Counted from the first letter of the stretch, positions 8,896 through 17,020 are shown. The stretch is 18,151 bases of DNA from Cryomorphaceae bacterium (GCA_022565745.1 JAIUMB010000030.1:1-18151), one strand, 5' to 3'. Notes: a model not told the origin generated them from the sequence alone. Made by a program: numbers and translations.

Positions 8896-9477
8896 TTATT
8901 TCTTTGGAAAATACGTCTTCGGGTGTTCCGGGCGGTTTTCTTCAATCTCTGTTAGGGGTGTGCATTCTTCGGTTAGGGTTCGCCATTGGTGGGGTAGTGT
9001 TTGGTACAGTTTGGTGCCTTCGGTTTTCCATTGCGCCACTTCGTCGGTAACGTCTTTGACGATTTTAGCCGGATTGCCGACAACGATCTTGCGGTCGGGG
9101 ATGGTCGTTCCCTGCGGAACAAAAGCCAATGCGCCAACGATGCATTCTTCGCCAATGACCACATCGTCCATCAACACAGCATTCATGCCAATCAGACTGT
9201 TCCTTCCCACGCGTGCGCCGTGGACAACTGCGCCATGACCGATATGTGCATTTTCTTCAAGAACAACCGTCACCCCGGGAAACATATGCACTGTGCAGTT
9301 TTCTTGCACATTGCAGCCATCGCTAATTTGGATTCTTCCCCAGTCGCCACGGAGTACACAACCAGGCCCAATATATACATCTTTCCCAATGATGACGTCA
9401 CCAATAACCGTTGCCTGTGGATGCACAAAAGCAGAAGGATCGACAACGGGGGTGAAGTTGTTGAATTTGTAAATCAC
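8896..9477 (-). CDS. paaY: PaaY-type hexapeptide-repeat thioesterase (gamma-carbonic-anhydrase fold)
   Basis: Left-handed beta-helix protein of the PaaY branch of the gamma-carbonic-anhydrase-like family. Known PaaY proteins are thioesterases that support phenylacetate catabolism by hydrolysing CoA intermediates. I chose the GTG at 9477, which overlaps the thiolase stop by four bases (GTGA) and gives 193 aa; a longer reading to 9531 would add 18 unrelated-looking residues inside the thiolase gene. Hexapeptide turns run from about residue 13 to 135 (VIGDVIIGKDVYIGPG and onwards). Metal-binding histidines are likely H64, H81 and H86 (CTVH, HIGHGAVVHG). The tail (WKTEGTKLYQ, then TPLTEIEENRPE) matches the C-terminal signature I recall from Escherichia coli PaaY, which separates it from generic YrdA/CaiE relatives. 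It lies downstream of paaJ in the same unit. Confidence 0.88.
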   Translation of the reverse strand: MIYKFNNFTPVVDPSAFVHPQATVIGDVIIGKDVYIGPGCVLRGDWGRIQISDGCNVQENCTVHMFPGVTVVLEENAHIGHGAVVHGARVGRNSLIGMNAVLMDDVVIGEECIVGALAFVPQGTTIPDRKIVVGNPAKIVKDVTDEVAQWKTEGTKLYQTLPHQWRTLTEECTPLTEIEENRPEHPKTYFPKK

Positions 9478-10679
9478 GATTTTTCTAGAATTACAGCATA
9501 TCCCTGTCCAACCCCAATACACATCGTACAAAGCGCATAACGCTTCCCGGTTTTTTGCAGTTCAATGGCCGCCGTTTGCAACAATCGCGCGCCGCTCATT
9601 CCTAGTGGGTGGCCAATGGCAATGGCGCCACCGTTGGGGTTGATTCGCGGGTCGTTGTCGGCCAGTCCCATTTTGCGGGTACAAGCCAATACCTGCGCGG
9701 CAAATGCTTCGTTGAGTTCAATGATGTCCATATCGTCGAGTGACAATCCGGCTTTTTTAAGCGCGATTTCGCTGGCGTAAACCGGCCCTATTCCCATAAT
9801 TTTTGGCTCTACCCCGGCAACGCCCATGGAAACCACTCTGGCCATAGGTTTGAGGTTGTGTGTTTTTATGGCATCTTCCGAGGCGTAGAGCAATGCAGCG
9901 GCGCCGTCGTTTAATCCCGAGGCATTGCCGGCCGTAACCGTCCCATCTTTGCGGAAGGCGGGGCGCAACTTAGCCAAAATCTCTGCCGATGAATTGGGTT
10001 TGATAAATTCGTCGTGCTCAACCACTAATGGATCCATTTTTCTTCTAGGAATGCTGACGGCCGAAATTTCTTCTGCCAATCGGCCGGAGGATTGGGCTGC
10101 AGCGGCTTTTTGCTGAGACCAAAGCGCAAACGCATCTTGGTCTTCACGGGAAATATGGTATAAATCTACCAGGTTTTCTGCGGTTTCTCCCATGGCATCG
10201 GTGCCAAATTGAGCATGCATGGCCGGGTTGATAAATCGCCAGCCAAAACTGGAATCGTACATTTTACTATCGGTGCCAAAGGCCTTACTGGGCTTGCTCA
10301 TTACGTAAGGCGCACGGGTCATGTGCTCTACCCCTCCGGCAATCACCATTTCGGCATCGCCACAGCGAATGGCGCGGGTGGCGTGTATTCCGGCCGACAT
10401 GCCACTGGCACAAAGTCGGTTGATGGTTTCCCCCGGAACACTGTGTGGTAATCCAGCCAGCAATCCGGCCATACGGGCAACATTGCGGTTGTCTTCCCCG
10501 GCCTGGTTGGCACAACCCATCACCAAATCATCGATGGCGGAGGTGTCTATGCTATTCTGGCGTTTGAGCAGTTCAGCAATGACATGTGCCGCCATGTCGT
10601 CGGCGCGAATGCCCGATAAAGATCCGCCAAATGAACCTACGGCTGTGCGACAACCGTCAATAATATATGCTTCTTTCAT
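9474..10679 (-). CDS. paaJ: 3-oxoadipyl-CoA thiolase (PaaJ/PcaF type)
   Basis: Thiolase that cleaves 3-oxoadipyl-CoA with CoA into succinyl-CoA and acetyl-CoA, the last step of phenylacetate and beta-ketoadipate catabolism. It has 401 aa, the length usual for PcaF/PaaJ. The signature GCANQAGEDNRNVARM (55-70) is characteristic of the 3-oxoadipyl-CoA branch rather than plain acetyl-CoA acetyltransferases, as is GWRFINP (146-152). The catalytic residues are C90 (NRLCASGM), H357 (AIGHPLGMSG) and C387 (CIGVGQG). The coupled paaY gene favours the phenylacetate pathway, hence paaJ rather than pcaF. A clear Bacteroidota-type promoter lies about 30 bp upstream of the start. The other paa genes (paaABCDE, paaG, paaZ, paaK) are not in the window. 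Confidence 0.9.
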   Translation of the reverse strand: MKEAYIIDGCRTAVGSFGGSLSGIRADDMAAHVIAELLKRQNSIDTSAIDDLVMGCANQAGEDNRNVARMAGLLAGLPHSVPGETINRLCASGMSAGIHATRAIRCGDAEMVIAGGVEHMTRAPYVMSKPSKAFGTDSKMYDSSFGWRFINPAMHAQFGTDAMGETAENLVDLYHISREDQDAFALWSQQKAAAAQSSGRLAEEISAVSIPRRKMDPLVVEHDEFIKPNSSAEILAKLRPAFRKDGTVTAGNASGLNDGAAALLYASEDAIKTHNLKPMARVVSMGVAGVEPKIMGIGPVYASEIALKKAGLSLDDMDIIELNEAFAAQVLACTRKMGLADNDPRINPNGGAIAIGHPLGMSGARLLQTAAIELQKTGKRYALCTMCIGVGQGYAVILEKS

Positions 10680-10706
10680 GTTCGAATGTAATTTTTACTC
10701 GTCGGT

Positions 10707-10736
10707 CAAAAGTATGGAAGTCTGCCCAAATACCAA
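10707..10736 (-). promoter_or_regulatory. Bacteroidota-type promoter for paaJ-paaY
   Basis: Read on the minus strand, TTG (10734-10736), a 19-bp spacer and TACTTTTG (10707-10714) match the Bacteroidota -33/-7 pattern TTTG/TAnnTTTG. Transcription would start near 10700, leaving a leader of about 20 nt before the paaJ ATG. Confidence 0.65.
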
Positions 10737-10775
10737 TGTTTATAACATCGCTTTAACCCCTTTGTATGATTTGGG

Positions 10776-10807
10776 TTGTGTAGGTGGGTGTCGCGGCATT
10801 ATATTTG
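10776..10807 (+). promoter_or_regulatory. Bacteroidota-type promoter candidate for the Prc protease gene
   Basis: TTG at 10776-10778 and TATATTTG at 10800-10807, with a 21-bp spacer, fit the Bacteroidota -33/-7 pattern. The start site would lie near 10814, about 50 nt before the ATG at 10866. The element is divergent from, and about 40 bp away from, the paaJ promoter. Confidence 0.5.
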
Positions 10808-10865
10808 GGTCGTATATAAATGTAGATAAAGGGCATGTCCTGTATCTTCAGCGGACATTTTTTAG

Positions 10866-13040
10866 ATGACAAACAAAAATAGAATGAACAATATTTTTTT
10901 CTACCTGAAATACCCCATTTTATTGGCCGGGATTACGGCTTTGGTATATACCAACCCAATTTCAAAATCAAATACACCGAGTAAAAAAGATCAAGAAAAA
11001 GAGCGCATCATCGCAGAGGTGGTGCACAATACCTTAATGACTTCGCATTTTTCTCCGCCAAAAATGGACGATGATTTTGCTGCTGATGTTTTTGATGAGT
11101 TTGTTGGCACATTAGATTACAGCAAGCGCATTCTTCTCCAATCGGATATCGATAAGCTGAGAAAACATCAGGAAAATTTGTTGAGTTACATTGAGTCCAG
11201 CGATTTGCGCTTGTTTGACGAGGCCTATGAGATTATCATGAAGCGCATGGACGAACTACCGGCCATTTTTGAAGACATACTCGACAAACCCATTGATTTT
11301 TCATCCGATCGCACCTTTGAAACCGACGATGAAAAGCGCAAATGGCCGTCAAATGCCGAAGAGCAAAAAGCCTTTTGGAACGACTACCTGACTTACAAAG
11401 TCATCGGTCGCGTATACGAAGCCGAACGCCGTCAGAAACGAAAACTGGAAGAGCAAGAAAAAAGCGAAGAAGAGGACGGAGTCGAAGAAGATGATGAAAA
11501 AGAAGCCTTTGAAGCAAAAAGCTTTGAAGAACTGGAAAAAGAAGCGCGGGAAAAGGAACTTGCCTTTCAAAGGGAGTGGATGGACAACTATAAAGAATTG
11601 GAAAGAATTGATTGGTTTGGCATGTATATCAACAGTTTTGCCAACAACTTCGATCCTCATACAGAGTACTATCCCCCGCAGCAGAAAGAGGATTTTGAGG
11701 TGGAAATGTCTGGTCAGTTTGAAGGCATTGGCGCTCAGCTCTTAACCAAAGGCGATTACATCACCATTGATAAAGTAGTAACCGGTAGTGCTTCATGGCG
11801 CCAAGGAGACTTAGAGGTTGGCGATAAAATACTTGCGGTGGCTGAAGAAGGCGAAGAACCGGTAGATGTCGTAGGTATGAGCATTCGCAAAGTGGTGAAG
11901 CTCATTCGCGGAAAAAAAGGCACCACCGTCGTATTGACCGTGCGCAAAATGGACGGCAGTCGCATGGATATCCCTATCGTTCGCGATGTGGTTGAGATAG
12001 AAGCCACGTTTGCGCGTGGGGCAGTAATTGAAGACAACGGCAAAAAGGTTGGTTACATACGTTTGCCTAAGTTTTATGTCGATTTCAATAAAAAAGACGC
12101 GCGCAACTGTGCCGAAGACGTCAAAGCAGAAATCGAGATGCTCAAAGCCGAAGGCGTAGAAGGCATCATCCTTGACCTTCGCAACAATGGAGGAGGTACG
12201 CTAGAAGGTGTGGTAGACATTGCCGGTTTTTTTATTGAGACCGGCCCGATTGTTCAGGTGCAGTCCAGTGGATTTAGTCCGAGAATACTTAAAGATCGCG
12301 GCAAGAACATCGAATACGACGGCCGCTTAGTGGTGATGACCAATCGTTTTAGCGCCTCAGCTAGTGAAATCTTTGCCGCTGCCATTCAGGATTATAAGCG
12401 AGGAATTATTGTGGGGTCACCGTCAACCTTTGGCAAGGGAACCGTTCAGAATATGGCTGATTTAGACAGGGTAGTAGGCTTTAGACACGGGGAGATCAAG
12501 CCTCTTGGTGCATTAAAGCTCACCATCCAAAAATTTTATCGCATCAATGGCGGTACACCACAACTTCGTGGTGTGGAGAGTGACATCGTTATTCCCGACC
12601 AGTTTCATTACATAGACATTGGAGAATCTGACCGCAAGAAGGCCATGGCCTATTCAGAAATAAAACCAGCACAATACGACGAATGGCCTCGTGACGACGA
12701 TGCACATAAACGCATTATTGAAATGAGCAAAGAACGAATAGGAAATGACCCCGAATTTCAGAAAATAGATAGTTACGCCCGCTGGTTATCAGATCAACGC
12801 GAAGACACAGAAGTGAGTCTCAACTATAAAACGTACACCGTTCAGCAGGATGCATTGCGCGAGGCAGGCGACAAGTTTAAAAACATTTTCACTACAGATA
12901 ATCCATTGGCAACCCACCTTCCCGCAAAGCGAAAGGAGGCTTTGAATGAAGACGATTTAAAAGATTGGGAAAAATGGGCCAAAGATGTGGGTAAAGATTT
13001 GCAAATTGTGGAAGCTTTTAGAGTTGCCAGCACATACTAG
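10866..13040 (+). CDS. prc: Carboxy-terminal processing (tail-specific) protease Prc/Tsp, family S41
   Basis: Periplasmic serine protease of the Prc/Tsp type that degrades or trims proteins from the C-terminus. 724 aa from the ATG at 10866; a second ATG at 10884 is equally possible. A hydrophobic signal or anchor (about 10-30) is followed by the helical Tsp N-terminal domain. Next are a strongly charged Lys/Glu segment (about 190-232), a PDZ domain starting near MSGQFEGIGAQL (about 281), the S41 core (about 395-580) and a C-terminal Tsp domain. The Ser/Lys dyad is probably S498 in SASASEIFAAA and K524 in TFGKGTVQ, placed by comparison with Tsp. GIILDLRNNGGG is the typical S41 strand. The layout resembles Escherichia coli Prc more than short CtpA enzymes. 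It stands alone with its own promoter candidate; no terminator is visible after it. Confidence 0.95.
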   Translation: MTNKNRMNNIFFYLKYPILLAGITALVYTNPISKSNTPSKKDQEKERIIAEVVHNTLMTSHFSPPKMDDDFAADVFDEFVGTLDYSKRILLQSDIDKLRKHQENLLSYIESSDLRLFDEAYEIIMKRMDELPAIFEDILDKPIDFSSDRTFETDDEKRKWPSNAEEQKAFWNDYLTYKVIGRVYEAERRQKRKLEEQEKSEEEDGVEEDDEKEAFEAKSFEELEKEAREKELAFQREWMDNYKELERIDWFGMYINSFANNFDPHTEYYPPQQKEDFEVEMSGQFEGIGAQLLTKGDYITIDKVVTGSASWRQGDLEVGDKILAVAEEGEEPVDVVGMSIRKVVKLIRGKKGTTVVLTVRKMDGSRMDIPIVRDVVEIEATFARGAVIEDNGKKVGYIRLPKFYVDFNKKDARNCAEDVKAEIEMLKAEGVEGIILDLRNNGGGTLEGVVDIAGFFIETGPIVQVQSSGFSPRILKDRGKNIEYDGRLVVMTNRFSASASEIFAAAIQDYKRGIIVGSPSTFGKGTVQNMADLDRVVGFRHGEIKPLGALKLTIQKFYRINGGTPQLRGVESDIVIPDQFHYIDIGESDRKKAMAYSEIKPAQYDEWPRDDDAHKRIIEMSKERIGNDPEFQKIDSYARWLSDQREDTEVSLNYKTYTVQQDALREAGDKFKNIFTTDNPLATHLPAKRKEALNEDDLKDWEKWAKDVGKDLQIVEAFRVASTY

Positions 13041-13197
13041 AGGTTTGTAATGGAGATGAAAAATTTGACTATACAATCACATGTTCATGTATGTTATTGA
13101 AAAACACATTTAAGCGGAATATCTCGCGCTGGAGAACGACCAAAAGTGGATTCTATCATACCGCCGAAAAACCCTTTTGAACCAATCAAATTAACCT
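13041..13197. other. Intergenic region before the oligopeptide permease gene
   Basis: The 157 bp hold no convincing gene or intrinsic terminator. A short perfect inverted repeat, ACATG-TT-CATGT, lies at 13079-13090. I see no full TTTG/TAnnTTTG pair, so the promoter of the oppC unit cannot be placed, and read-through from prc is possible. Confidence 0.4.
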
Positions 13198-14244
13198 ATG
13201 CGTTTTCCTCTCTATGGCGTAGTTGCTGTTGCTGTAATTTTGAGCATGGGATTCATTGCCGTGTTGGGGTATCTCATTACACCAGACAACAGTGCATTTG
13301 CCAACCGAATGGAAGTATCACAAGCCACCAAGCAGCCGGGGTTCAAGTCGCAGTATGTACACCTAAAGAAGGACAAACCCACAGTTGGCGTCTCGTGGTG
13401 GAAAGGCATGTTGTTTGGGTACCCAGTAGAAAGTGTTGAAATTCCCGTAGAGACTCTAAAGAAACACAATGATTCACTAACCTTTGTCGATGCTACATCT
13501 GGGGTTGAATTTACCAAGCATATTAGCGAATTGCAGTCATTGGATGGTTCGTATACGGAGCATCGGATTTATCGATTAGGAACAGATAGATACGGCAGAG
13601 ACTTGCTGAGTCGATTGATTATAGCAACAAGGGTTTCGTTTGTCATTGGTTTTATAGCCGTAGGCATTAGTTTGTTAATCGGCTTACCATTGGGGCTGTG
13701 TGCCGGTTATTTTGGTGGTTGGGTCGATAAAGTGGTTATGTGGTTGGTCAATGTGGTGTGGTCTATACCGGGGCTGTTACTGGTAATCGCCTTGACTTTG
13801 GCATTGGGGAAAGGTATTTTTCAAGTGTTTATTGCTATTGGGTTAACCATGTGGGTTGAAGTGGCTAGGGTTGTTCGCGGTCAAGTGCGAAGTCTGCGAG
13901 AGCGCGCCTATGTTGAGGTTGCACAAATGATGGGCTTTTCCTCTTGGCGCATTATGTTTCAGCAAATTTTACCCGGTGTTTTACATCCTGTTATTGTAAT
14001 TTCAGCAGCAAATTTTGCTACGGCCATATTATTAGAAAGCGGCTTGAGCTTTTTGGGATATGGCGCACAACCTCCTTTACCTACATGGGGAGGCATGGTA
14101 AAAGACCACTGGCCATATTTATTGATGGGAAAACCACATCTTGTTTTGTGGCCGGGAGGATGTATTCTAATTTTGGTGCTGGCATTTATGATGTTTGGAA
14201 ATGCCTTAAGAGACTTAACCGACCCACTTAAAAACGAACAATAA
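13198..14244 (+). CDS. Oligopeptide/dipeptide ABC transporter permease (OppC/DppC type)
   Basis: Inner-membrane permease of a peptide ABC importer, 348 aa. It has a first membrane segment (about 6-27) ending in IAVLGYLITPDNSA. A periplasmic stretch of about 100 residues follows, longer than in proteobacterial OppC but, to my knowledge, usual in Bacteroidota. Then comes LGTDRYGRDLLSR (about 127-139) and the binding-protein-dependent transport domain with five more membrane segments. The ATPase-contact EAA loop is around EVAQMMGFSSWRIMFQQILP; LESGLSFLGYGAQPP is also typical of OppC. The ATG at 13198 is preceded by an in-frame TAA only four bases upstream, so no longer start exists in this frame and the cytoplasmic N-terminus is very short. 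No OppB, ATPase or binding protein is nearby. The stop overlaps the next start by one base (TAATG). Confidence 0.92.
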   Translation: MRFPLYGVVAVAVILSMGFIAVLGYLITPDNSAFANRMEVSQATKQPGFKSQYVHLKKDKPTVGVSWWKGMLFGYPVESVEIPVETLKKHNDSLTFVDATSGVEFTKHISELQSLDGSYTEHRIYRLGTDRYGRDLLSRLIIATRVSFVIGFIAVGISLLIGLPLGLCAGYFGGWVDKVVMWLVNVVWSIPGLLLVIALTLALGKGIFQVFIAIGLTMWVEVARVVRGQVRSLRERAYVEVAQMMGFSSWRIMFQQILPGVLHPVIVISAANFATAILLESGLSFLGYGAQPPLPTWGGMVKDHWPYLLMGKPHLVLWPGGCILILVLAFMMFGNALRDLTDPLKNEQ

Positions 14245-15941
14245 TGAAGCGATTTTTTCCAATTGTCATATCTTTTTTTGCTATTGGTGCATTTGCACAA
14301 GATGGTGCAGAAACTTGTGTTCCTCTAGACTCCTCAATGATTTTCCGCTTTTCAGAAGATATTAGGTTTCTTGCTTCGCCCGATCTAGAAGGGAGAGCTC
14401 CAGGTTCCAATGGCGCCGAACTCACCGCTAATTACATCATTGAAAAGTTGGATGCTTTGGGCATAAGGCCATACGGAGATTACGGCGATTGGCATCAGCG
14501 TTTTACCATGCCCAAGCCAGTAGAGGTTAGCGAGACGTCGCATTTAAAGTTTGGCGACTTTAATCCAAAGTTGGGCAAGGCCTTTTTTGCAACAGAATTT
14601 AGCAACAATGAAACGCTAAAAATGCGTACGCGATTCATCGGGAATGGCATTCACGCCCCAGAATTGGATCATTCGGATTACAACTGGAGAAGGAAAAGAC
14701 TGAAAAAACGCATTGCGGTTATTGACTTGAGTTACCCCGACGCTCCTAGTCCTTACATTCCCATTGTAGAGTATATCAATGTGCGAGATAGGGTGCAGAA
14801 GGCCATTGAGCACGGCGCAAAAGGAGTGATATTGATGAACCCTTCTCTGATGGGACCAGAGCCGGCCAAGGAATACGATGAATTAGATACCCTAGGTGTG
14901 CCAGTAGCCTTTTTGAGAAACCCCAAAATGACCAAAAAGCTCAAACGTTGGTGGGGAAAAAAGGTTTCTTTGAAAATTGAGCAAAGTACTTCGTCTACCA
15001 TGGGGGAAAATATTATTGGATTTATTGACAATAGCGCCCCGTATACAATAATACTTTCTGCGAATTACGACGGATTAGGGAAGGGAAATCGAGCATCTAA
15101 TGCGCCGGGCAACAAACAAATACATCCCAGTGCAGACCACAATGCCAGTGGGGTGTTAATGGTATTGGAATTGGCCAAAAAGTTGGCCAACAGCAAAGAT
15201 TATAAGCAGTTTAATTACCAATTTGTGTTTTTTACTGGGACCTACCCCGAGCGATATGGCTCCAAGTTTTTTGCAGAAAAAACCATTGACTCCGGGCTAG
15301 AGTATGCCTTCCAAATTAACTTTGATGCTGTAGGTCGTATGGGAGATGGCCGACAGTTGCTGATTGAGGGAACAGGGTCCTCAGACTTTTTGCATTATTT
15401 CCAAAAAGATATGTCGTGCAACGGCATTATACCTACAGCTACGCCTACCACCAGTAAGGCAGGTGCGCATACCGACTTGTACCAGTCTAAAATACCGGGG
15501 ATAAGGGTTACCACGAAACTTCATCAAGATAGTTATAAGCCCTCTGATGATGCCAGTCGTATTCAAATAAATGGGATGATGGACATCGCTTCACTTATGC
15601 TTACATACCTCAAGTATCTTCCCGAGGGCGAACATGTGGTTTACGATGAATCGTTTGAAGGCGCGCCAAAAACCGATAATGATCACTTGCGCATAAAACC
15701 CGGAATCGTGGTTGATTACAGTCATGTAGGTAAGGGTATAAAGGTGCAATTGACCAAGCCAGATATGCCTGCGTTTAAGGGAGGTCTTCATGCCGGTGAC
15801 ATCATAACCCATATCGATGGGTACGAAATTCAAAATAAGTACCACTACATGGACTATATCACATTTTTAAAACCGGGAAGTCGTGTGGTATTTAGGTATC
15901 AACGTGACGGTCGACCCGGTAATGCCATCATCGATTTATAG
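14244..15941 (+). CDS. M28 family peptidase homologue with PDZ domain, probably catalytically inactive
   Basis: Exported protein of 565 aa with signal peptide (MKRFFPIVISFFAIGAFAQ), the M28 N-terminal signature FLASPDLEGRAPGSNGAEL, a PA-like insert (about 130-250), the M28 zinc-peptidase fold and a C-terminal PDZ domain (about 475-560, KGGLHAGDIITHIDG). Compared with active M28 enzymes, three ligand positions are changed. The first His (AHYDHLG) is N274 in SANYDGLG. The general-base and ligand Glu pair (GEE) is T333-Y334 in FTGTYPERYGS. The last His (DYHKPSD) is Y431 in DSYKPSDD. Only D298 and D361 remain. The reading frame is intact, so this looks like a conserved pseudo-enzyme rather than decay. 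It is coupled to the peptide permease by TAATG and followed by gpsA after 9 bp. Function is unknown; peptide binding or a scaffold role is inference. Confidence 0.88.
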   Translation: MKRFFPIVISFFAIGAFAQDGAETCVPLDSSMIFRFSEDIRFLASPDLEGRAPGSNGAELTANYIIEKLDALGIRPYGDYGDWHQRFTMPKPVEVSETSHLKFGDFNPKLGKAFFATEFSNNETLKMRTRFIGNGIHAPELDHSDYNWRRKRLKKRIAVIDLSYPDAPSPYIPIVEYINVRDRVQKAIEHGAKGVILMNPSLMGPEPAKEYDELDTLGVPVAFLRNPKMTKKLKRWWGKKVSLKIEQSTSSTMGENIIGFIDNSAPYTIILSANYDGLGKGNRASNAPGNKQIHPSADHNASGVLMVLELAKKLANSKDYKQFNYQFVFFTGTYPERYGSKFFAEKTIDSGLEYAFQINFDAVGRMGDGRQLLIEGTGSSDFLHYFQKDMSCNGIIPTATPTTSKAGAHTDLYQSKIPGIRVTTKLHQDSYKPSDDASRIQINGMMDIASLMLTYLKYLPEGEHVVYDESFEGAPKTDNDHLRIKPGIVVDYSHVGKGIKVQLTKPDMPAFKGGLHAGDIITHIDGYEIQNKYHYMDYITFLKPGSRVVFRYQRDGRPGNAIIDL

Positions 15942-15950
15942 ATTTCCAAT

Positions 15951-16955
15951 ATGGACGATTTACATAAACCATACAATATTGCGGTCATCGGTGGAGGGAG
16001 TATGGCCACTGCTTTGGTAAAGATTTTTACCGAAAATGACAATCAAGTCAACTGGTGGATGCGCAATGAAGAATCGGTTCAACACATCCGAGAACACCGC
16101 AACAACCCTCGCTATTTGTCATCGGTAGAACTCAATGTCGATCAGTTGTTTGTTTCTACCGATATCAATGCGGTGGTGGAAGATGCGGATGTAGTGGTAC
16201 TGGTAGTTCCCTCGGCTTTTTTGAAGGATTCATTGGTAGATTTAACCGTGCCGTTGAAAGAGAAAATAGTATTTTCTTCTATCAAGGGCATTGTTCCTGG
16301 CGACAATATGATCATGGGCGAATATTTGCATCAGCGACACGAAGTGCCATTTGAGCAAATTGGCGTCATTGCCGGGCCATGTCATGCGGAAGAGGTGGCC
16401 CTAGAGCGCTTGTCTTTCCTTACCCTGGCATGTGCTGATATGGAGAACGCCCGTCAACTGTCGGAGGCCATGAAAGCCGATTACATTATTACCCGCTTAT
16501 CCGACGATATATACGGCACTGAATATGCGGCGATACTTAAAAACATTTACGCTTTGGCCGCAGGGATTTTTCACGGGTTGGGCTATGGGGATAATTTTCA
16601 GGCGGTTTTGGTGTCTAACTGCGTACGAGAAATGAAGCGCTTTATTCGTGCTGTTCACCCCATCAAACGCGATATCAACGCCACAGCTTATCTCGGTGAT
16701 TTGTTGGTGACCAGTTACTCCCAATTTAGTCGTAACCGAACCTTTGGCAACATGATAGGCAAGGGCTATACCATTCGCTCGGCCATGCTCGAAATGAATA
16801 TGGTTGCCGAAGGGTATTATGCGGCCGGATTGATCAAAAATCTAAAAAAATCATACGACGTAAAGATACCTATCTGTCAATCAGTGTATAAGATTCTTTA
16901 CGAAGACAAATCGCCCAAGAAAGTGATGAAAAAATTAGCGGAGCGATTAAAATAA
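15951..16955 (+). CDS. gpsA: NAD(P)-dependent glycerol-3-phosphate dehydrogenase
   Basis: Cytosolic enzyme that reduces dihydroxyacetone phosphate to sn-glycerol-3-phosphate, the head-group precursor for phospholipids. 334 aa, normal for GpsA. The dinucleotide-binding loop is IAVIGGGSMATAL (10-22), where M18 and A19 replace the WG of the common GSWGTA form. Further family marks are IKGI (111-114), AGPCHAEEVA (141-150, the Bacteroidota-like form of GPSFAKE), the catalytic K197 in ILKNIYALAAGI, and SRNRTFG (260-266). The start lies 9 bp after the M28-like gene, so it is probably the last gene of the oppC unit. The tRNA downstream has its own promoter. Confidence 0.94.
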   Translation: MDDLHKPYNIAVIGGGSMATALVKIFTENDNQVNWWMRNEESVQHIREHRNNPRYLSSVELNVDQLFVSTDINAVVEDADVVVLVVPSAFLKDSLVDLTVPLKEKIVFSSIKGIVPGDNMIMGEYLHQRHEVPFEQIGVIAGPCHAEEVALERLSFLTLACADMENARQLSEAMKADYIITRLSDDIYGTEYAAILKNIYALAAGIFHGLGYGDNFQAVLVSNCVREMKRFIRAVHPIKRDINATAYLGDLLVTSYSQFSRNRTFGNMIGKGYTIRSAMLEMNMVAEGYYAAGLIKNLKKSYDVKIPICQSVYKILYEDKSPKKVMKKLAERLK

Positions 16956-16977
16956 TTATCAATCGCATAGTTTTCAT

Positions 16978-17008
16978 TTTCACATCTAATTTTTTCGTTC
17001 TACTTTTG
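16978..17008 (+). promoter_or_regulatory. Bacteroidota-type promoter of tRNA-Leu
   Basis: TACTTTTG at 17001-17008 is an exact TAnnTTTG match, with TTTC (16978-16981, one base off TTTG) 19 bp upstream. The start would fall near 17015, a few bases before the mature tRNA end at 17021. Confidence 0.6.
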
Positions 17009-17020
17009 CACCTTCCTAAT

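Noticed and set aside
13146..13439. Overlapping plus-strand frame from GTG 13146
   Set aside because: It becomes cysteine-rich nonsense within the oppC gene (CCCC after about 30 residues) and resembles no family; at most its first residues could belong to oppC if a frameshift exists.
14266..15941. Possibility that the M28-like gene is a decaying pseudogene
   Set aside because: No frameshift or internal stop occurs over 565 codons, and the signal peptide and PDZ domain are preserved, which argues for a functional non-catalytic protein.
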